DNA of 38,971 nt, taken from positions 1 to 38,971 of the forward strand of contig CALFHF010000054.1 in the NCBI GenBank assembly GCA_937875855.1, written 5' to 3'. Position 1 is the stretch's first letter; every line of letters starts with the position of its first letter. The notes under the pieces were generated by a model, which worked only from the letters and a program-made list of their open reading frames with translations, searched no databases and was not told where the DNA came from. A program made the translations under genes and the position numbers. Source of the stretch: an uncultured Flavobacteriales bacterium (GTDB taxonomy: Bacteria; Bacteroidota; Bacteroidia; Flavobacteriales_D; JABDKJ01). Below, piece by piece: positions 16,336-27,438 of the stretch.

Positions 16336-16803
16336 ATGAAATCAAAGCTCTTCCTTGCTCTCCTTTTTCTTTCGATGTTGTCTTGCAGTCCAGATTCATT
16401 GAATCCCGAGCCCGCTTTAAATGGGCTATTGGGAAAATGGGATGCTACCGGAACTGCTGTCACCGAAGCATGGACTTCAGGCGAGAAGGGAGTGTACCGA
16501 GCAGTAGTCACAAGTCACGCTGGTCCAAGTCCTGAAATTCAGGAATTAATTGAAGTGAAAAAAGATGGAGATGACTGGTATTTCACAGGCACCGTGATGC
16601 ATCAGAACAGCGGATTGCCTATTCGCTTTAAGTTAGTTGATTGCAAAGACGATCGCTTGAAATTCGAAAACGCAGAACACGATTTCCCTCAGAATATCGA
16701 GTATTTCATCATCAATAAAAACAAAGTAAAAGCTCGTGTGAGCGGAAGTCAGAACGGTGAGTTCAAAGAATTTATCATCGCCTACTACCGAAGTAAATAC
16801 TGA
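16336..16803 (+). CDS. Lipoprotein with DUF6265-like domain
   Basis: 155 residues. The signal peptide ends in the lipobox LSMLSC (C17). The mature part reads as a small beta-barrel: LNGLLGKWDATGTA near the start, repeated charged strands, and FENAEHDFPQNIEYFI at about residues 114-129. The N/A-E/P-HDFPQ-I-Y motif is typical of the DUF6265 group, whose members are often described only as hypothetical. No enzymatic residues were recognised. It is probably anchored to the outer or inner membrane facing the periplasm. It is divergent from hsp20 with the two operators between them, and its stop abuts the convergent ribD stop directly. Confidence 0.7.
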   Translation: MKSKLFLALLFLSMLSCSPDSLNPEPALNGLLGKWDATGTAVTEAWTSGEKGVYRAVVTSHAGPSPEIQELIEVKKDGDDWYFTGTVMHQNSGLPIRFKLVDCKDDRLKFENAEHDFPQNIEYFIINKNKVKARVSGSQNGEFKEFIIAYYRSKY

Positions 16804-17772
16804 TCAAGACCTGATTTCCCAATCCAAGATATCAGCTCCTACATGATATCTCGTGCTGTTGACATCAAGCCAAGAAGGACCCTGTATTCCTTGACCTATT
16901 TCCATTTCGGCTGTGATTCTTCTCACCTCATCATAATGGCCGCTTTTCAGAAATGCCTGAAGAACTTTAGCCCCTCCCTCTACTAAAAGAGATTGAATTC
17001 CAGCATCATACAACTCGGCTAAAAGTCCCTCCACAGAATCAGCCGAAATAATACTCGCCTTTCCTTGATGTTTCTCTTGAAGGTCTTTCTCTTTCAATGT
17101 CTTTGACCAAATAATAGGCCTTGGATCAGGCCCATTGGCCAATCGAGTATCCAATGAAGGCTTATCCTTTCTATAGGTTTCTCCGCCCACCAGGATCGCC
17201 ATTTCTTCAGCTCTCCAGCGATGCACATATTGAGAAGACACTGCTGAAGATATTTTCAAGGAAGCGTGTTGCTCTTGCGCAGAATCAATGAAGTCATCTT
17301 TGGTTCTTGCCCATTTCAAAATGACATAGGGTCTCTTTTTTTCATGAAAGGTGAAGAAGCGTCTGTTCTGAAAACGTGCTTCTTTTTCCATGAGCCCTAC
17401 TTCCACAGTCACTCCCTTTTCACGCAGAATCTCTATGCCTTTTCCATCAACTTCAGGAAATGGATCTCGTGTAGCGATAATCACTTTTCCTATTCCTTTT
17501 TCCATAATCAAATCGACACAGGGAGGCGTTTTTCCATGATGTGCACAAGGCTCCAGGCTTACATAGAGCGTAGCTTGAGAAAGGTCTTTTTCTTGGACAT
17601 TTCGCAATGCCATAACCTCAGCATGAGCAGACCCAAAAGCTTGGGTGTATCCTTCGCCAAGAATTTTTTCATCCTTGACCAAAACAGCTCCCACCATAGG
17701 ATTAGGACGACATGAAGGCCAAGCCATTGCTGCTAGATCCAAACATCTTTCCATATATCGCACTTCGGCCAT
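16804..17772 (-). CDS. ribD: Bifunctional riboflavin deaminase/reductase RibD
   Basis: The frame is open from 17877 but the family N-terminus starts at the ATG at 17772 (MAEVRYMERCLDLA), giving 322 residues. The deaminase part has the zinc site H50-A-E52 (SAHAEVMAL) and C76 and C85 (PCAHHGKTPPC). The reductase part from about 145 shows PYVILKWARTKDDF, AILVGGETYRKDKPSLDTR and LLVEGGAKVLQAFL. RibD carries out the second and third steps of riboflavin synthesis. Only 34 bases separate it from the divergent prmC start. With ribH at 26279 it is one of two riboflavin genes in the window. Confidence 0.95.
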   Translation of the reverse strand: MAEVRYMERCLDLAAMAWPSCRPNPMVGAVLVKDEKILGEGYTQAFGSAHAEVMALRNVQEKDLSQATLYVSLEPCAHHGKTPPCVDLIMEKGIGKVIIATRDPFPEVDGKGIEILREKGVTVEVGLMEKEARFQNRRFFTFHEKKRPYVILKWARTKDDFIDSAQEQHASLKISSAVSSQYVHRWRAEEMAILVGGETYRKDKPSLDTRLANGPDPRPIIWSKTLKEKDLQEKHQGKASIISADSVEGLLAELYDAGIQSLLVEGGAKVLQAFLKSGHYDEVRRITAEMEIGQGIQGPSWLDVNSTRYHVGADILDWEIRS

Positions 17773-17793
17773 GGCCCCGAAGATACGTGCGTA

Positions 17794-17801
17794 TACCTTT
17801 G
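17794..17801 (+). promoter_or_regulatory. Candidate -7 box (TACCTTTG) of prmC
   Basis: Exact match to TAnnTTTG, ending 5 bases before the ATG at 17807. Transcription would begin at or next to the start codon, giving a leaderless or nearly leaderless mRNA. It also supports the choice of this ATG. Confidence 0.45.
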
Positions 17802-17806
17802 CGCAC

Positions 17807-18667
17807 ATGCAATTGAAGGACAATAAGCTCTCCACGCTTCGAACTTTTTTCGAGAAAAGTATGGGCCAAGCGAACATAGAAAAGGAAGAATGGCGCCCAC
17901 TCTTTCGAATGCTTTGCCTTGAAGCACTTGGACTTCAATCCAGAGATCTCTTGCTTTTAGACGAGACGCGTTTGACTGAATCTGAAATCCTAAAAGCCTT
18001 GCATATCATCAAGGAATTGAAGAAGCAACGACCTATTCAATATATCCTTGGTGAATGTGATTTTATGGGATTAAGATTCTTAATCAATGAAAGCGCATTA
18101 ATTCCCAGACCTGAGACAGAAGAACTGATTCAATACATTCTTGAAGAACGCGCAGAGGACATCACCTTATTAGATGTAGGAACAGGCAGCGGCTGCATAG
18201 CCATTAGCCTTGCTCATGGTATTCCTAGCGCTGAAGTTCACGCTATGGATTTGAGCGAGGAAGCATTAATTCTTGCCAAAGCCAATGCAGAAAAACTAGA
18301 ATGCAATGTGATTTTCCATCAAGATAACATGCATGAGCCCTCCGCTGAGTATCCTCAATTCGATATGATTGTCTGCAATCCTCCGTACATCACTGAGAAA
18401 GAGAAAGTATTTATGGAAAGTCGAGTTTTAGATCACGAACCTGACCTTGCTTTATTTATTCCAGATGATAGGCCATTGCAGAGTTATGAAGGGCTTATTT
18501 CTTTTTCTCAATCTCGCTTAAAGAAAAACGGACTACTCTTTCTAGAGATTAATGAAGCATTGGGAAAAGAGACCATAGAACTTTTAAAGTCCAATGGCTA
18601 TGAATGCAATACACCTAGAAAGGACATTTACGGAAAAGACCGTTTCATACGCGCTGTGAAAGGATGA
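17807..18667 (+). CDS. prmC: Peptide chain release factor N5-glutamine methyltransferase
   Basis: 286 residues from the ATG at 17807; the open frame begins earlier, but those codons overlap ribD and do not resemble the family. An N-terminal helical domain is followed by RPIQYILGE (about 75-83) and IPRPETEELI. The S-adenosylmethionine motif is LLDVGTGSGCIAI (about 121-133) and the glutamine-binding motif is NPPYI (191-195). PrmC (HemK) methylates the GGQ glutamine of the release factors. The stop is 33 bases before the ligA ATG, so the two may share a transcript, although ligA has its own -7 box. Confidence 0.95.
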   Translation: MQLKDNKLSTLRTFFEKSMGQANIEKEEWRPLFRMLCLEALGLQSRDLLLLDETRLTESEILKALHIIKELKKQRPIQYILGECDFMGLRFLINESALIPRPETEELIQYILEERAEDITLLDVGTGSGCIAISLAHGIPSAEVHAMDLSEEALILAKANAEKLECNVIFHQDNMHEPSAEYPQFDMIVCNPPYITEKEKVFMESRVLDHEPDLALFIPDDRPLQSYEGLISFSQSRLKKNGLLFLEINEALGKETIELLKSNGYECNTPRKDIYGKDRFIRAVKG

Positions 18668-18673
18668 ACATGA

Positions 18674-21264
<2,591 letters not shown>

Positions 21265-21287
<23 letters not shown>

Positions 21288-22173
21288 TCTCAGCGGCCTA
21301 GGAGTAGCCATGGTCACCCCTTTCCAGAAAAATGGTCAGGTGGATTTCGTAGGTCTCCAGAAACTTACAGAATACCTCATTAAGGGGGGCGTAGATTATC
21401 TTGTGGTGCAAGGAACTACTGGAGAAACTCCAACACTTAGCGACAAAGAGAAAAGAGCCACACTCGATTTCATTATTGAAGTGAATAATGGACGACTTCC
21501 TATCATCCTTGGCTTAGCTGGAAATGATACCGCAGCTTTATGTGAGGAGATAAAGAGCACCGATTTGAAAGGAGTTTCTGCTATACTTACTGCTAGTCCT
21601 GGCTATAACAAGCCTACTCAGGAAGGCATATTTCAGCATTACAAAGCCATTGATAAAGTATCTCCTTTGCCAATCATCCTTTACAACGTACCAGGAAGAA
21701 CTGCTTCCAACGTAACGGCTGAGACCACTATACGTATCGCTAAAGAATGTAAGAACGTCATTGCCGTGAAAGAAGCGTCAGGCAACATGTCTCAGATTAT
21801 GCATCTCATTCATGATGCTCCTGAAGATTTTCAAGTGCTAAGTGGTGATGATGCTTTTGCCTTTCCATTGATTGCATGTGGAGCGAGAGGGGTTATTTCA
21901 GTCGTAGGAAATGCTTTTCCTGAATCATTCTCTGATATGGTGCACTTGGCATTAGATGGGAAATTTACGGAAGCCCGGCCTATTCATATGAGGATGATTA
22001 AGACCATAGACTTGCTCTTTGTTGATGGAAATCCTGCTGGGATCAAGGAAGCACTCAGCTATTTGAACATCTGCGAGAAGTATGTTCGTCTTCCGCTGGT
22101 TTCTATTACTGAACAGACCAAAGCTAATTTATACCAAAGCATTGCAGAATCAGAGCTCTTAAATCCAGCTTGA
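21265..22173 (+). CDS. dapA: 4-hydroxy-tetrahydrodipicolinate synthase
   Basis: 302 residues, full length TIM barrel. The Schiff-base lysine is K169 in AVKEASG, with Y140 in the YNVPGRT motif, the pyruvate-binding GTTGE at 50-54 and SPGYNKP with Y114. It condenses pyruvate with aspartate semialdehyde in lysine and diaminopimelate synthesis. The start overlaps the DUF6913 gene by 23 bases. No separate promoter box is visible. Confidence 0.96.
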
Positions 22174-22207
22174 TTTTTACCTTTAAACTAAAATCACATC
22201 CGTCATC

Positions 22208-22747
22208 ATGAAAACCAATCTTATATACCTAGCTGCGGCCAGTCTTTTGTTTGCCTGTAATTCAACTCCTGAAAAGACCGATGAAGTAGTAGAATCAACT
22301 ACTATTGATTTAGCCTTGAGCCCTAAAGGAAATGGAAAGGTTAAAGCGCAATTGAGAATCTTCGAACAGAGTGGTAAAGTTCTCATCTCTGGAAATTTTG
22401 AAAACTTGACCCAAGGAAAACATGGAATTCACTTGCACGAGACAGGCGATTGCTCGGCCGATGACGCAAGTTCGGCAGGAGGTCACTGGAATCCTACCAA
22501 TGAAGCTCACGGAAAATGGGGCGTAGCTCCTTTTCACCGAGGTGATATAGGAAACTTCGAAGCAGATAAGGATGGGGTTGCAACGATTGAATTCAAAACT
22601 GACTTATGGTGCATCGGATGCGGGGACCCAGTTAAAGACATCTTAGGAAAAACTGTAATTATTCATGCTGGAGAAGATGATTGTACTTCTCAACCTTCAG
22701 GAAATGCCGGTGCCCGTGTAGCTTGCGGAGTCATCGTTAAGAATTAA
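22208..22747 (+). CDS. sodC: Superoxide dismutase [Cu-Zn], lipoprotein form
   Basis: 179 residues with a lipobox ending LLFAC (C17), so it is probably lipid-anchored in the envelope. All ligands are present: copper H75 and H77 (GIHLHETGDC), the bridging H93 (GGHWNP), zinc H101, H110 and D113 (HRGDIG), and copper H153 (VIIHAGEDD). The disulphide pair is C82 and C173, and the active-site arginine is R170. An insert near 134-139 carries an extra CIGC (C135, C138) and another cysteine at 159. It removes periplasmic superoxide. It lies 34 bases after dapA and 26 before the AIM24-type gene. Confidence 0.93.
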   Translation: MKTNLIYLAAASLLFACNSTPEKTDEVVESTTIDLALSPKGNGKVKAQLRIFEQSGKVLISGNFENLTQGKHGIHLHETGDCSADDASSAGGHWNPTNEAHGKWGVAPFHRGDIGNFEADKDGVATIEFKTDLWCIGCGDPVKDILGKTVIIHAGEDDCTSQPSGNAGARVACGVIVKN

Positions 22748-22773
22748 ATCGAAGACTTTAAACCCTATTCGAC

Positions 22774-23568
22774 ATGATTTCTCATGAACTAGATTACCAC
22801 ATACACGGTGATGACATGCAAGTTGTGGCCATTACGCTGGACCCTAAGGAAACTGTTATTGCCGAAGCAGGTGGAATGAACTGGATGGAGGACGGAATCA
22901 GCTTCAGTTCTCGCACTGGAGATGGTTCAAAGCCTGAACAAGGCTTCTTCGGGAAAATCATGGACGTAGGAAAACGTGTACTGACAGGCGAGTCTATATT
23001 CATGACTCATTTCACCAATGATTCCAATCAACGTAGAGAAGTAAGTTTTGCTGCTCCGTATCCTGGTAAAATAGTGCCTTTAGACTTGAAGCAACTAGGT
23101 GGAGAGATTTTCTGTCAGAAGGATGCTTTTCTCTGCGCTGCTCTTGGCACAGAAGTAAGTATTGCATTCACTAAGAAATTTGGAACTGGATTCTTTGGTG
23201 GTGAAGGATTCATTCTTCAGAAGTTAAAAGGGGATGGTCTTGCTTTCTTGCATGCAGGGGGAACCATTGTCAAGAAAGAACTGAATGGAGATAAACTTAG
23301 AGTCGATACGGGTTGCATCGTAGGCTTCGGACCAGGAATAGAGTATGACATTGAACGTGCAGGAAATCTGCGTTCTATGGTCTTTGGTGGTGAGGGAATG
23401 TTCCTCGCTACGCTGCAAGGAAAAGGAACCGTATATCTACAAAGTCTTCCCTTCTCTAGATTAGCTGATAGAGTTCTTATGCACGCCCCGAAACACGGAG
23501 GTAGTTCTAAGGGAGAAGGAAGTGTTCTTGGAAGCCTAGGAAGAATATTAGACGGAGATAATTCTTGA
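22774..23568 (+). CDS. TIGR00266/AIM24 family protein
   Basis: 264 residues of repeated beta-strands with many glycines. Markers are the N-terminal [75 protein letters not shown] and the late [22 protein letters not shown]. This is the family of bacterial TIGR00266 proteins and yeast mitochondrial Aim24, whose function is unknown; the fold resembles tryptophan RNA-binding attenuation protein. No signal peptide. It ends in a strong terminator and may be co-transcribed with sodC. Confidence 0.9.
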   Translation: MISHELDYHIHGDDMQVVAITLDPKETVIAEAGGMNWMEDGISFSSRTGDGSKPEQGFFGKIMDVGKRVLTGESIFMTHFTNDSNQRREVSFAAPYPGKIVPLDLKQLGGEIFCQKDAFLCAALGTEVSIAFTKKFGTGFFGGEGFILQKLKGDGLAFLHAGGTIVKKELNGDKLRVDTGCIVGFGPGIEYDIERAGNLRSMVFGGEGMFLATLQGKGTVYLQSLPFSRLADRVLMHAPKHGGSSKGEGSVLGSLGRILDGDNS

Positions 23569-23591
23569 CACTTTAATTCAATCGAATTTCA

Positions 23592-23630
23592 ATAAAAAAG
23601 GTCGGCTCTGAGAGCCGACCTTTTTTTATA
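23592..23630. terminator. Bidirectional terminator between the AIM24-type gene and mscL
   Basis: GGTCGGCTCT (23600-23609) and AGAGCCGACC (23611-23620) form a perfect inverted repeat, flanked by AAAAAA on the left and TTTTTTT on the right. It can stop transcription from both sides of the convergent pair. Confidence 0.94.
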
Positions 23631-23645
23631 CTCATTGCAGAGCAA

Positions 23646-24047
23646 TTACTTTTTTAGCGCATCTCTGATCTCCTTTAACAGATCGATTTCAGACGGTCCA
23701 GCAGACGCAGGTGCTGGTGCTGGTTTCTTTGCTTTGTTATACGCTCTGACAATCAAGAACAAGACAAAACCAACGGTCAATAAATTGAAAATTGCGTTCA
23801 CCCATGCTCCCCATCTGATAGCATTCTCAGGTGTGGTTACTGAACCATCTGCAGCTTTAACCGCTTCGGTCAAAACTACCTTCAGGTCAGAAAAATCAAC
23901 CCCTCCAGCGAAATGACCAACCACCGGCATGACGATATCAGCAATAAAACCAGTTACTACCAATCCAACCGCTCCCGCCAGGATTACAGCAACTGCAAAC
24001 TCCACGACATTACCTGTCATTATAAAACTCCTGAACTCTTTTAGCAT
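23646..24047 (-). CDS. mscL: Large-conductance mechanosensitive channel MscL
   Basis: 133 residues. The N-terminal helix is MLKEFRSFIMTGNVVEFAVAV, then the pore helix with GAVGLVVTGFIADIVMPVVG. The second membrane helix is AIFNLLTVGFVLFLIVRAYNK (about residues 88-108). The C-terminal part has a proline-alanine linker and the helix SEIDLLKEIRDALKK. It opens under membrane tension to release solutes during osmotic downshock. It converges on the AIM24-type gene with a shared terminator. Confidence 0.96.
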   Translation of the reverse strand: MLKEFRSFIMTGNVVEFAVAVILAGAVGLVVTGFIADIVMPVVGHFAGGVDFSDLKVVLTEAVKAADGSVTTPENAIRWGAWVNAIFNLLTVGFVLFLIVRAYNKAKKPAPAPASAGPSEIDLLKEIRDALKK

Positions 24048-24109
24048 GATTATATATTTAATGTTTGGTGAGGTAAGGATACAAATAACAATAGGACTCC
24101 AACCTTCAC

Positions 24110-24403
24110 TCAGGCAAAGCGAATTGAATTAAGGACCTGATATCCAACCTTTTCATTCAATCTTCTTACGATTAACTCGCGCCCCATTTCCAACTCTGTT
24201 CGAAGAACCGCAGAATCTAACTTAACGAGTAAAACACCTTTCTCGATTTGAAGGTCTTTCGTGTGATTCGCTATGACAATTCCCATCACTTCAGGCCAGG
24301 CTGCTCGCACCTCTTCCTCTAGGTAACGTCCGAAAAGGCGATTACGCTTTAAATAATGGGTGATAGCATCACCCAAGCTCATATCGTTCTTAGTTCGTGA
24401 CAA
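24110..24403 (-). CDS. DUF721/DciA-like protein
   Basis: 97 residues. The DUF721 pattern is visible: LGDAITHYLKRNRLFGRYLEE, VRAAWPEVMGIVIANHTKDL and the late LLVKLDSAVLRTELEMGRELI. DciA-type proteins of this family load or assist the replicative helicase, but the short Bacteroidota form has not been tested as far as I know. Its ATG lies 14 bases inside the recF end, so recF and this gene are probably co-translated. Confidence 0.85.
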   Translation of the reverse strand: MSRTKNDMSLGDAITHYLKRNRLFGRYLEEEVRAAWPEVMGIVIANHTKDLQIEKGVLLVKLDSAVLRTELEMGRELIVRRLNEKVGYQVLNSIRFA

Positions 24404-25505
24404 GTACAGCGTTTACTGGGTTCATAGCAATGCATTCATATGGAATACCAGAATCAGCAAGAATTCTATCTAATCTTTCCTGACTGGTATCAGTAATGAA
24501 AATCTGCCCAAAAGTATCGTTACTTACCAATTTGACAAGATAAGCCACCCGTTCATCATCAATCTTATCGAAGATGTCATCCAAGAGCAACAATGGCTTC
24601 ACCCCTGTCTTCTTCATAATAAACTGGAATTTGGCTAATTTTAATGCAATCAAAAAAGACTTCTGTTGTCCTTGAGACCCAAATTTCTTGACTGGATGCC
24701 CATCAATTGTCATGAGCATATCATCTTTATGCGTGCCCACTAAAGTATGAAGGCGCATACGCTCTTCTTGAGCTTTTCCTTGGAGCAAATTCAGCATATC
24801 ACCATCATTCAACTGAGATCGATATACGATGTCGGCTTGATCCTTACCTTGACTCACCTCAGACTGTAAAGATTGGAAAATAGGCCTGAATTCTTCAAAA
24901 AAGGTCTTTCGCGTTGCATGAATCCTTTTTCCATATCCACTTAACTTCTCATTCCAAATAGAGAGCTGCACCTCATCATGTGTTCTGTTCTCTGAAAAAT
25001 ACTTGAGAAGGTTATTACGCTGAGCTAAGGCCTTGTTGTAATCCAATAAATCTTGCAGATACCGTCTATCATCTATGGAAATGACCAGATCCATGAATTT
25101 CCTGCGCTCCTCACTGCCCTCGCGAATAAGATCCGCATCAGAAGGAGAAATAATAACCGAAGGGAAATGCCCAATATGATCAGCCAATCGCTCATATTCT
25201 TTCTCGTCCCTTTTAAAACGTTTTCGCTGCCCTTTTTGGACAGAACATGTAAGCTTAACAGGAGTCTCGTCCTTCTCAAAATCCCCTCTGACCACAAAAT
25301 AATCCTCACCATGCATGATATTCTGAGCGTCTTGCATATTGAAATAGCCTTTACAATAGCTCAGATAGTAGATGGCTTCAAGAATATTTGTCTTCCCACT
25401 CCCATTAGCCCCAGTGATACAATTCAGCCCTTCAGAGAAGCCATACACCTGAGAAAGGTGGTTCTTGAAACGGTCTAAATGGAGTGTGTGTAAGTAAATG
25501 CTCAT
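24390..25505 (-). CDS. recF: DNA replication and repair protein RecF
   Basis: 371 residues from the ATG at 25505; the frame is open to 25550, but the first 15 codons overlap the likely promoter. Walker A is GANGSGKT at residues 32-39, the signature region contains KFGSQGQQKSFLIALKLA, and Walker B is LLLLDDIFDKID. RecF is an SMC-like ATPase that helps load RecA at single-strand gaps. A -7 box ends 8 bases before the ATG. Divergent from the TPR gene with 90 bases between start codons. Confidence 0.96.
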   Translation of the reverse strand: MSIYLHTLHLDRFKNHLSQVYGFSEGLNCITGANGSGKTNILEAIYYLSYCKGYFNMQDAQNIMHGEDYFVVRGDFEKDETPVKLTCSVQKGQRKRFKRDEKEYERLADHIGHFPSVIISPSDADLIREGSEERRKFMDLVISIDDRRYLQDLLDYNKALAQRNNLLKYFSENRTHDEVQLSIWNEKLSGYGKRIHATRKTFFEEFRPIFQSLQSEVSQGKDQADIVYRSQLNDGDMLNLLQGKAQEERMRLHTLVGTHKDDMLMTIDGHPVKKFGSQGQQKSFLIALKLAKFQFIMKKTGVKPLLLLDDIFDKIDDERVAYLVKLVSNDTFGQIFITDTSQERLDRILADSGIPYECIAMNPVNAVLVTN

Positions 25506-25513
25506 TTCTGGAA

Positions 25514-25521
25514 CAAAAATA
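25514..25521 (-). promoter_or_regulatory. Candidate -7 box (TATTTTTG) of recF
   Basis: The minus strand reads TATTTTTG, an exact TAnnTTTG match, 8 bases before the ATG at 25505. It implies an almost leaderless recF mRNA and lies inside any longer reading of the gene. Confidence 0.42.
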
Positions 25522-25568
25522 CAATTGCAATGCTGGCCTGTACTTAACACATTCAGATGAAAAAAGCC

Positions 25569-25576
25569 TATTTTTG
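25569..25576 (+). promoter_or_regulatory. Candidate -7 box (TATTTTTG) of the TPR gene
   Basis: Exact TAnnTTTG match on the plus strand, 19 bases before the ATG at 25596. With the recF box it makes a compact divergent promoter pair. Confidence 0.4.
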
Positions 25577-25595
25577 CACGAAATTTTTTAGAAGC

Positions 25596-26276
25596 ATGGC
25601 CGAGAAGAAATCAGAAGAGACCCTAGTCGATGTCGCTCAAGCGTACAGCAAGACTGAGCACTTCATCAATGAGAACGGGAAGAAGATTACTATTGCACTT
25701 ATTGTGATCATTGGGGTACTGTTGGCCTACTTTGCATACATGAAGTTCATCCAAGAGCCTAAATCAGATGAGGCGGCTCAATTAATGTGGAAAGCTCAAC
25801 AATATTTTGCCAACGATTCATTAAACCTTGCCTTGAATGGCGACCCCAATGGAAACCCTGGCTTCTTGCAAATCATAGATGATTTCGGAGGTACTGACGC
25901 TGCTAAACTTGCAAAGCACTATGCTGGCGCTTGCTACATGAGTACTGGTGATTTCCAAAGCGCCATCAATATGTTCGAAGGAACATCTTTCGATGACATG
26001 ATGCTGGAGAGTGAACGTCTTGGAGCGCTAGGTGATGCCTATGTGGAAACAGGAGATGTAAGCACAGCCATCTCTTATTTCGAGAAAGCAGCGAATCATA
26101 CCCCGAATGCATTCACCACCCCAATATTCCTCAAGAAACTTGGGATTGCTCAAGAATCTCTTGGTGATTACTCAGAAGCATTAGAATCTTATGAGCGTAT
26201 CAAGAAGGAATTTCCTGAGTCAAGCATTGGTCGTGAAATAGATAAGTACATCGCTCGCGCTGCTGCTAAAAGCTAA
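25596..26276 (+). CDS. Membrane-anchored tetratricopeptide repeat protein
   Basis: 226 residues from the ATG at 25596 (MAEKKSEETLVD). The ATG at 25557 would place the promoter box inside the gene. A cytoplasmic N-terminus is followed by one membrane segment (about residues 31-52, ITIALIVIIGVLLAYFAYM). Then come about four TPR helices pairs, for example GACYMSTGDFQSAINMFE, LGDAYVETGDVSTAISYFE and LGIAQESLGDYSEALESYE. The layout resembles YfgM/ancillary SecYEG-type proteins, and Bacteroidota often keep it next to ribH and recF. The partner is unknown. It ends 2 bases before ribH. Confidence 0.85.
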   Translation: MAEKKSEETLVDVAQAYSKTEHFINENGKKITIALIVIIGVLLAYFAYMKFIQEPKSDEAAQLMWKAQQYFANDSLNLALNGDPNGNPGFLQIIDDFGGTDAAKLAKHYAGACYMSTGDFQSAINMFEGTSFDDMMLESERLGALGDAYVETGDVSTAISYFEKAANHTPNAFTTPIFLKKLGIAQESLGDYSEALESYERIKKEFPESSIGREIDKYIARAAAKS

Positions 26277-26278
26277 TC

Positions 26279-26776
26279 ATGGCCACGGCTGCCGCGAATC
26301 TTTCTGCATACGATATACAAGGCGTCCAAGTAAGGAAAGGCCTGAACATTGTTCTTGTGGTCTCTGAATGGAATGAAGAGATTACCTCTGGACTTCAAAA
26401 AGGAGCTGAGGAAGTCCTAGACAAGCATCTTCCTGATTCCACTATTCACATTCATCATGTCCCTGGTAGCTTTGAGCTTCCTATGGGCGCTCAATGGGCG
26501 TTCGAACACTTAGATGCTGATGGGGTTATCTGTATAGGTAACGTGATTCGTGGAGAAACCGCACATTTCGACTATGTATGCCAAGCCGCTAGTCAAGGGA
26601 TTTTGAATGTGGGCCTTAGCTATGCTAGACCATGTATCTTCTGTGTATTGACTGATAACAACATAGAGCAATCACGCGCTAGATCAGGCGGTAAATATGG
26701 AAATAAAGGAACAGAAGCGGCTGTTGGGCTAATTAAGATGCTTGCTCTGCAAGATAAAATGACTTCAGGAAGCTGA
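26279..26776 (+). CDS. ribH: 6,7-dimethyl-8-ribityllumazine synthase
   Basis: 165 residues. Family motifs are VVSEWNEEIT (about 27-36), VPGSFELPMGA (61-71) and CIGNVIRGETAHFDYV with the catalytic H96, then FCVLTDNNIEQSRARSG. It joins the pyrimidine and butanone-phosphate precursors in the penultimate riboflavin step and forms large shells of pentamers. It begins 2 bases after the TPR gene. The stop overlaps the convergent SiaB-like stop by 12 bases. Confidence 0.96.
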   Translation: MATAAANLSAYDIQGVQVRKGLNIVLVVSEWNEEITSGLQKGAEEVLDKHLPDSTIHIHHVPGSFELPMGAQWAFEHLDADGVICIGNVIRGETAHFDYVCQAASQGILNVGLSYARPCIFCVLTDNNIEQSRARSGGKYGNKGTEAAVGLIKMLALQDKMTSGS

Positions 26777-27205
26777 GAGCTTGCTTGACAGTAAGTGAGT
26801 TTCTCCTTCTATTACATGTGATTTTATGTGCATTCCGTCCTTAGAGCGCATAACCATGGTAATCAAGCCAAGTCCTGCCCCTCCTTTCTCAGACATCTTA
26901 CCATTGTTCATCGTCATTCTATAATGCTCCTTGAGCTCATCGGCCGGCAAGGAATTGAGATCTTTTACCAATCCTTTTACTTTCTCCACATGTCTACCAT
27001 CGGCCAGACTTAAGATGAGCATATCGACTTGTGCATTCAAATAGGCAATGCTTAGTCCATAATACGGACGATCTCCAGAGTGAAGACTATGGGTCAATGC
27101 ATTTTGTAATCCCTCGATAAGTATGGTGAATGTTCTTTTCAAGCTTTGCTTAGAAGCTCCAACGCCCATCAAGAGCGTTTCTAATTCTTGGGTAATAGCA
27201 TGCAC
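26765..27205 (-). CDS. SiaB-like family protein (DUF6272), N-terminus uncertain
   Basis: The frame with a usable start (GTG at 27205) gives 146 residues. It shows GHKL-ATPase-like features of the SiaB family: the N-box IEGLQNALTHS (about residues 30-40), the LNSLPADELKEHYRMTMNNG segment and the G-box KGGAGLGLITMVMRSK. SiaB-type proteins act as kinases of SiaC-like partners in Pseudomonas; here no partner is seen. The family needs about 40 more N-terminal residues. The same frame stays open upstream to 27326 and encodes convincing sequence (VWAWSGKLESAHV) but has no ATG, GTG or TTG. The nearest ATG, at 27338, is in the preceding frame. The gene therefore seems to have a +1 frameshift near 27312. 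Confidence 0.62.
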   Translation of the reverse strand: MHAITQELETLLMGVGASKQSLKRTFTILIEGLQNALTHSLHSGDRPYYGLSIAYLNAQVDMLILSLADGRHVEKVKGLVKDLNSLPADELKEHYRMTMNNGKMSEKGGAGLGLITMVMRSKDGMHIKSHVIEGETHLLSSKLSAS

Positions 27206-27338
27206 ATGAGCAGATTCTAGCTTTCCTGACCAAGCCCAAACCTCCTTAGCTCCTTGAGCTGATTCCTCAGCCCGGAAGTCGGAAAGCTCTTTCTCTATAT
27301 GTTCTGATATCTTAGAATGGTCCAGAGGATGTATGCAT
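27206..27338 (-). other. Probable frameshifted N-terminal part of the SiaB-like gene
   Basis: From the ATG at 27338 eight codons (M H T S S G P F) lead to a TAA at 27314-27312. Skipping one T at that stop continues as KISEHIEKELSDFRAEE in the frame of the SiaB-like protein. A one-base insertion or a programmed +1 shift both fit. The ATG overlaps the stop of a tiny upstream frame (MNKLIPLLAFS, then TAATG). Confidence 0.5.
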
Positions 27339-27438
27339 TAGCTAAAAGCTAATAACGGGATTAATTTATTCATAACCCCTCTCAGCACTTTTTCAAGCTA
27401 ACGCTGAACCGTTGAAAACAGCACGAAATACTAGCTTC

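Noticed and set aside
17266-17715. Plus-strand frame of 149 codons
   Set aside because: Antisense to ribD, which has intact zinc and reductase motifs.
27390-27418. Inverted repeat TTTTCAA/TTGAAAA between PorP/SprF and the SiaB-like gene as a terminator
   Set aside because: The stem is short and AT-rich, the loop is 15 bases, and no T-run follows on the minus strand.
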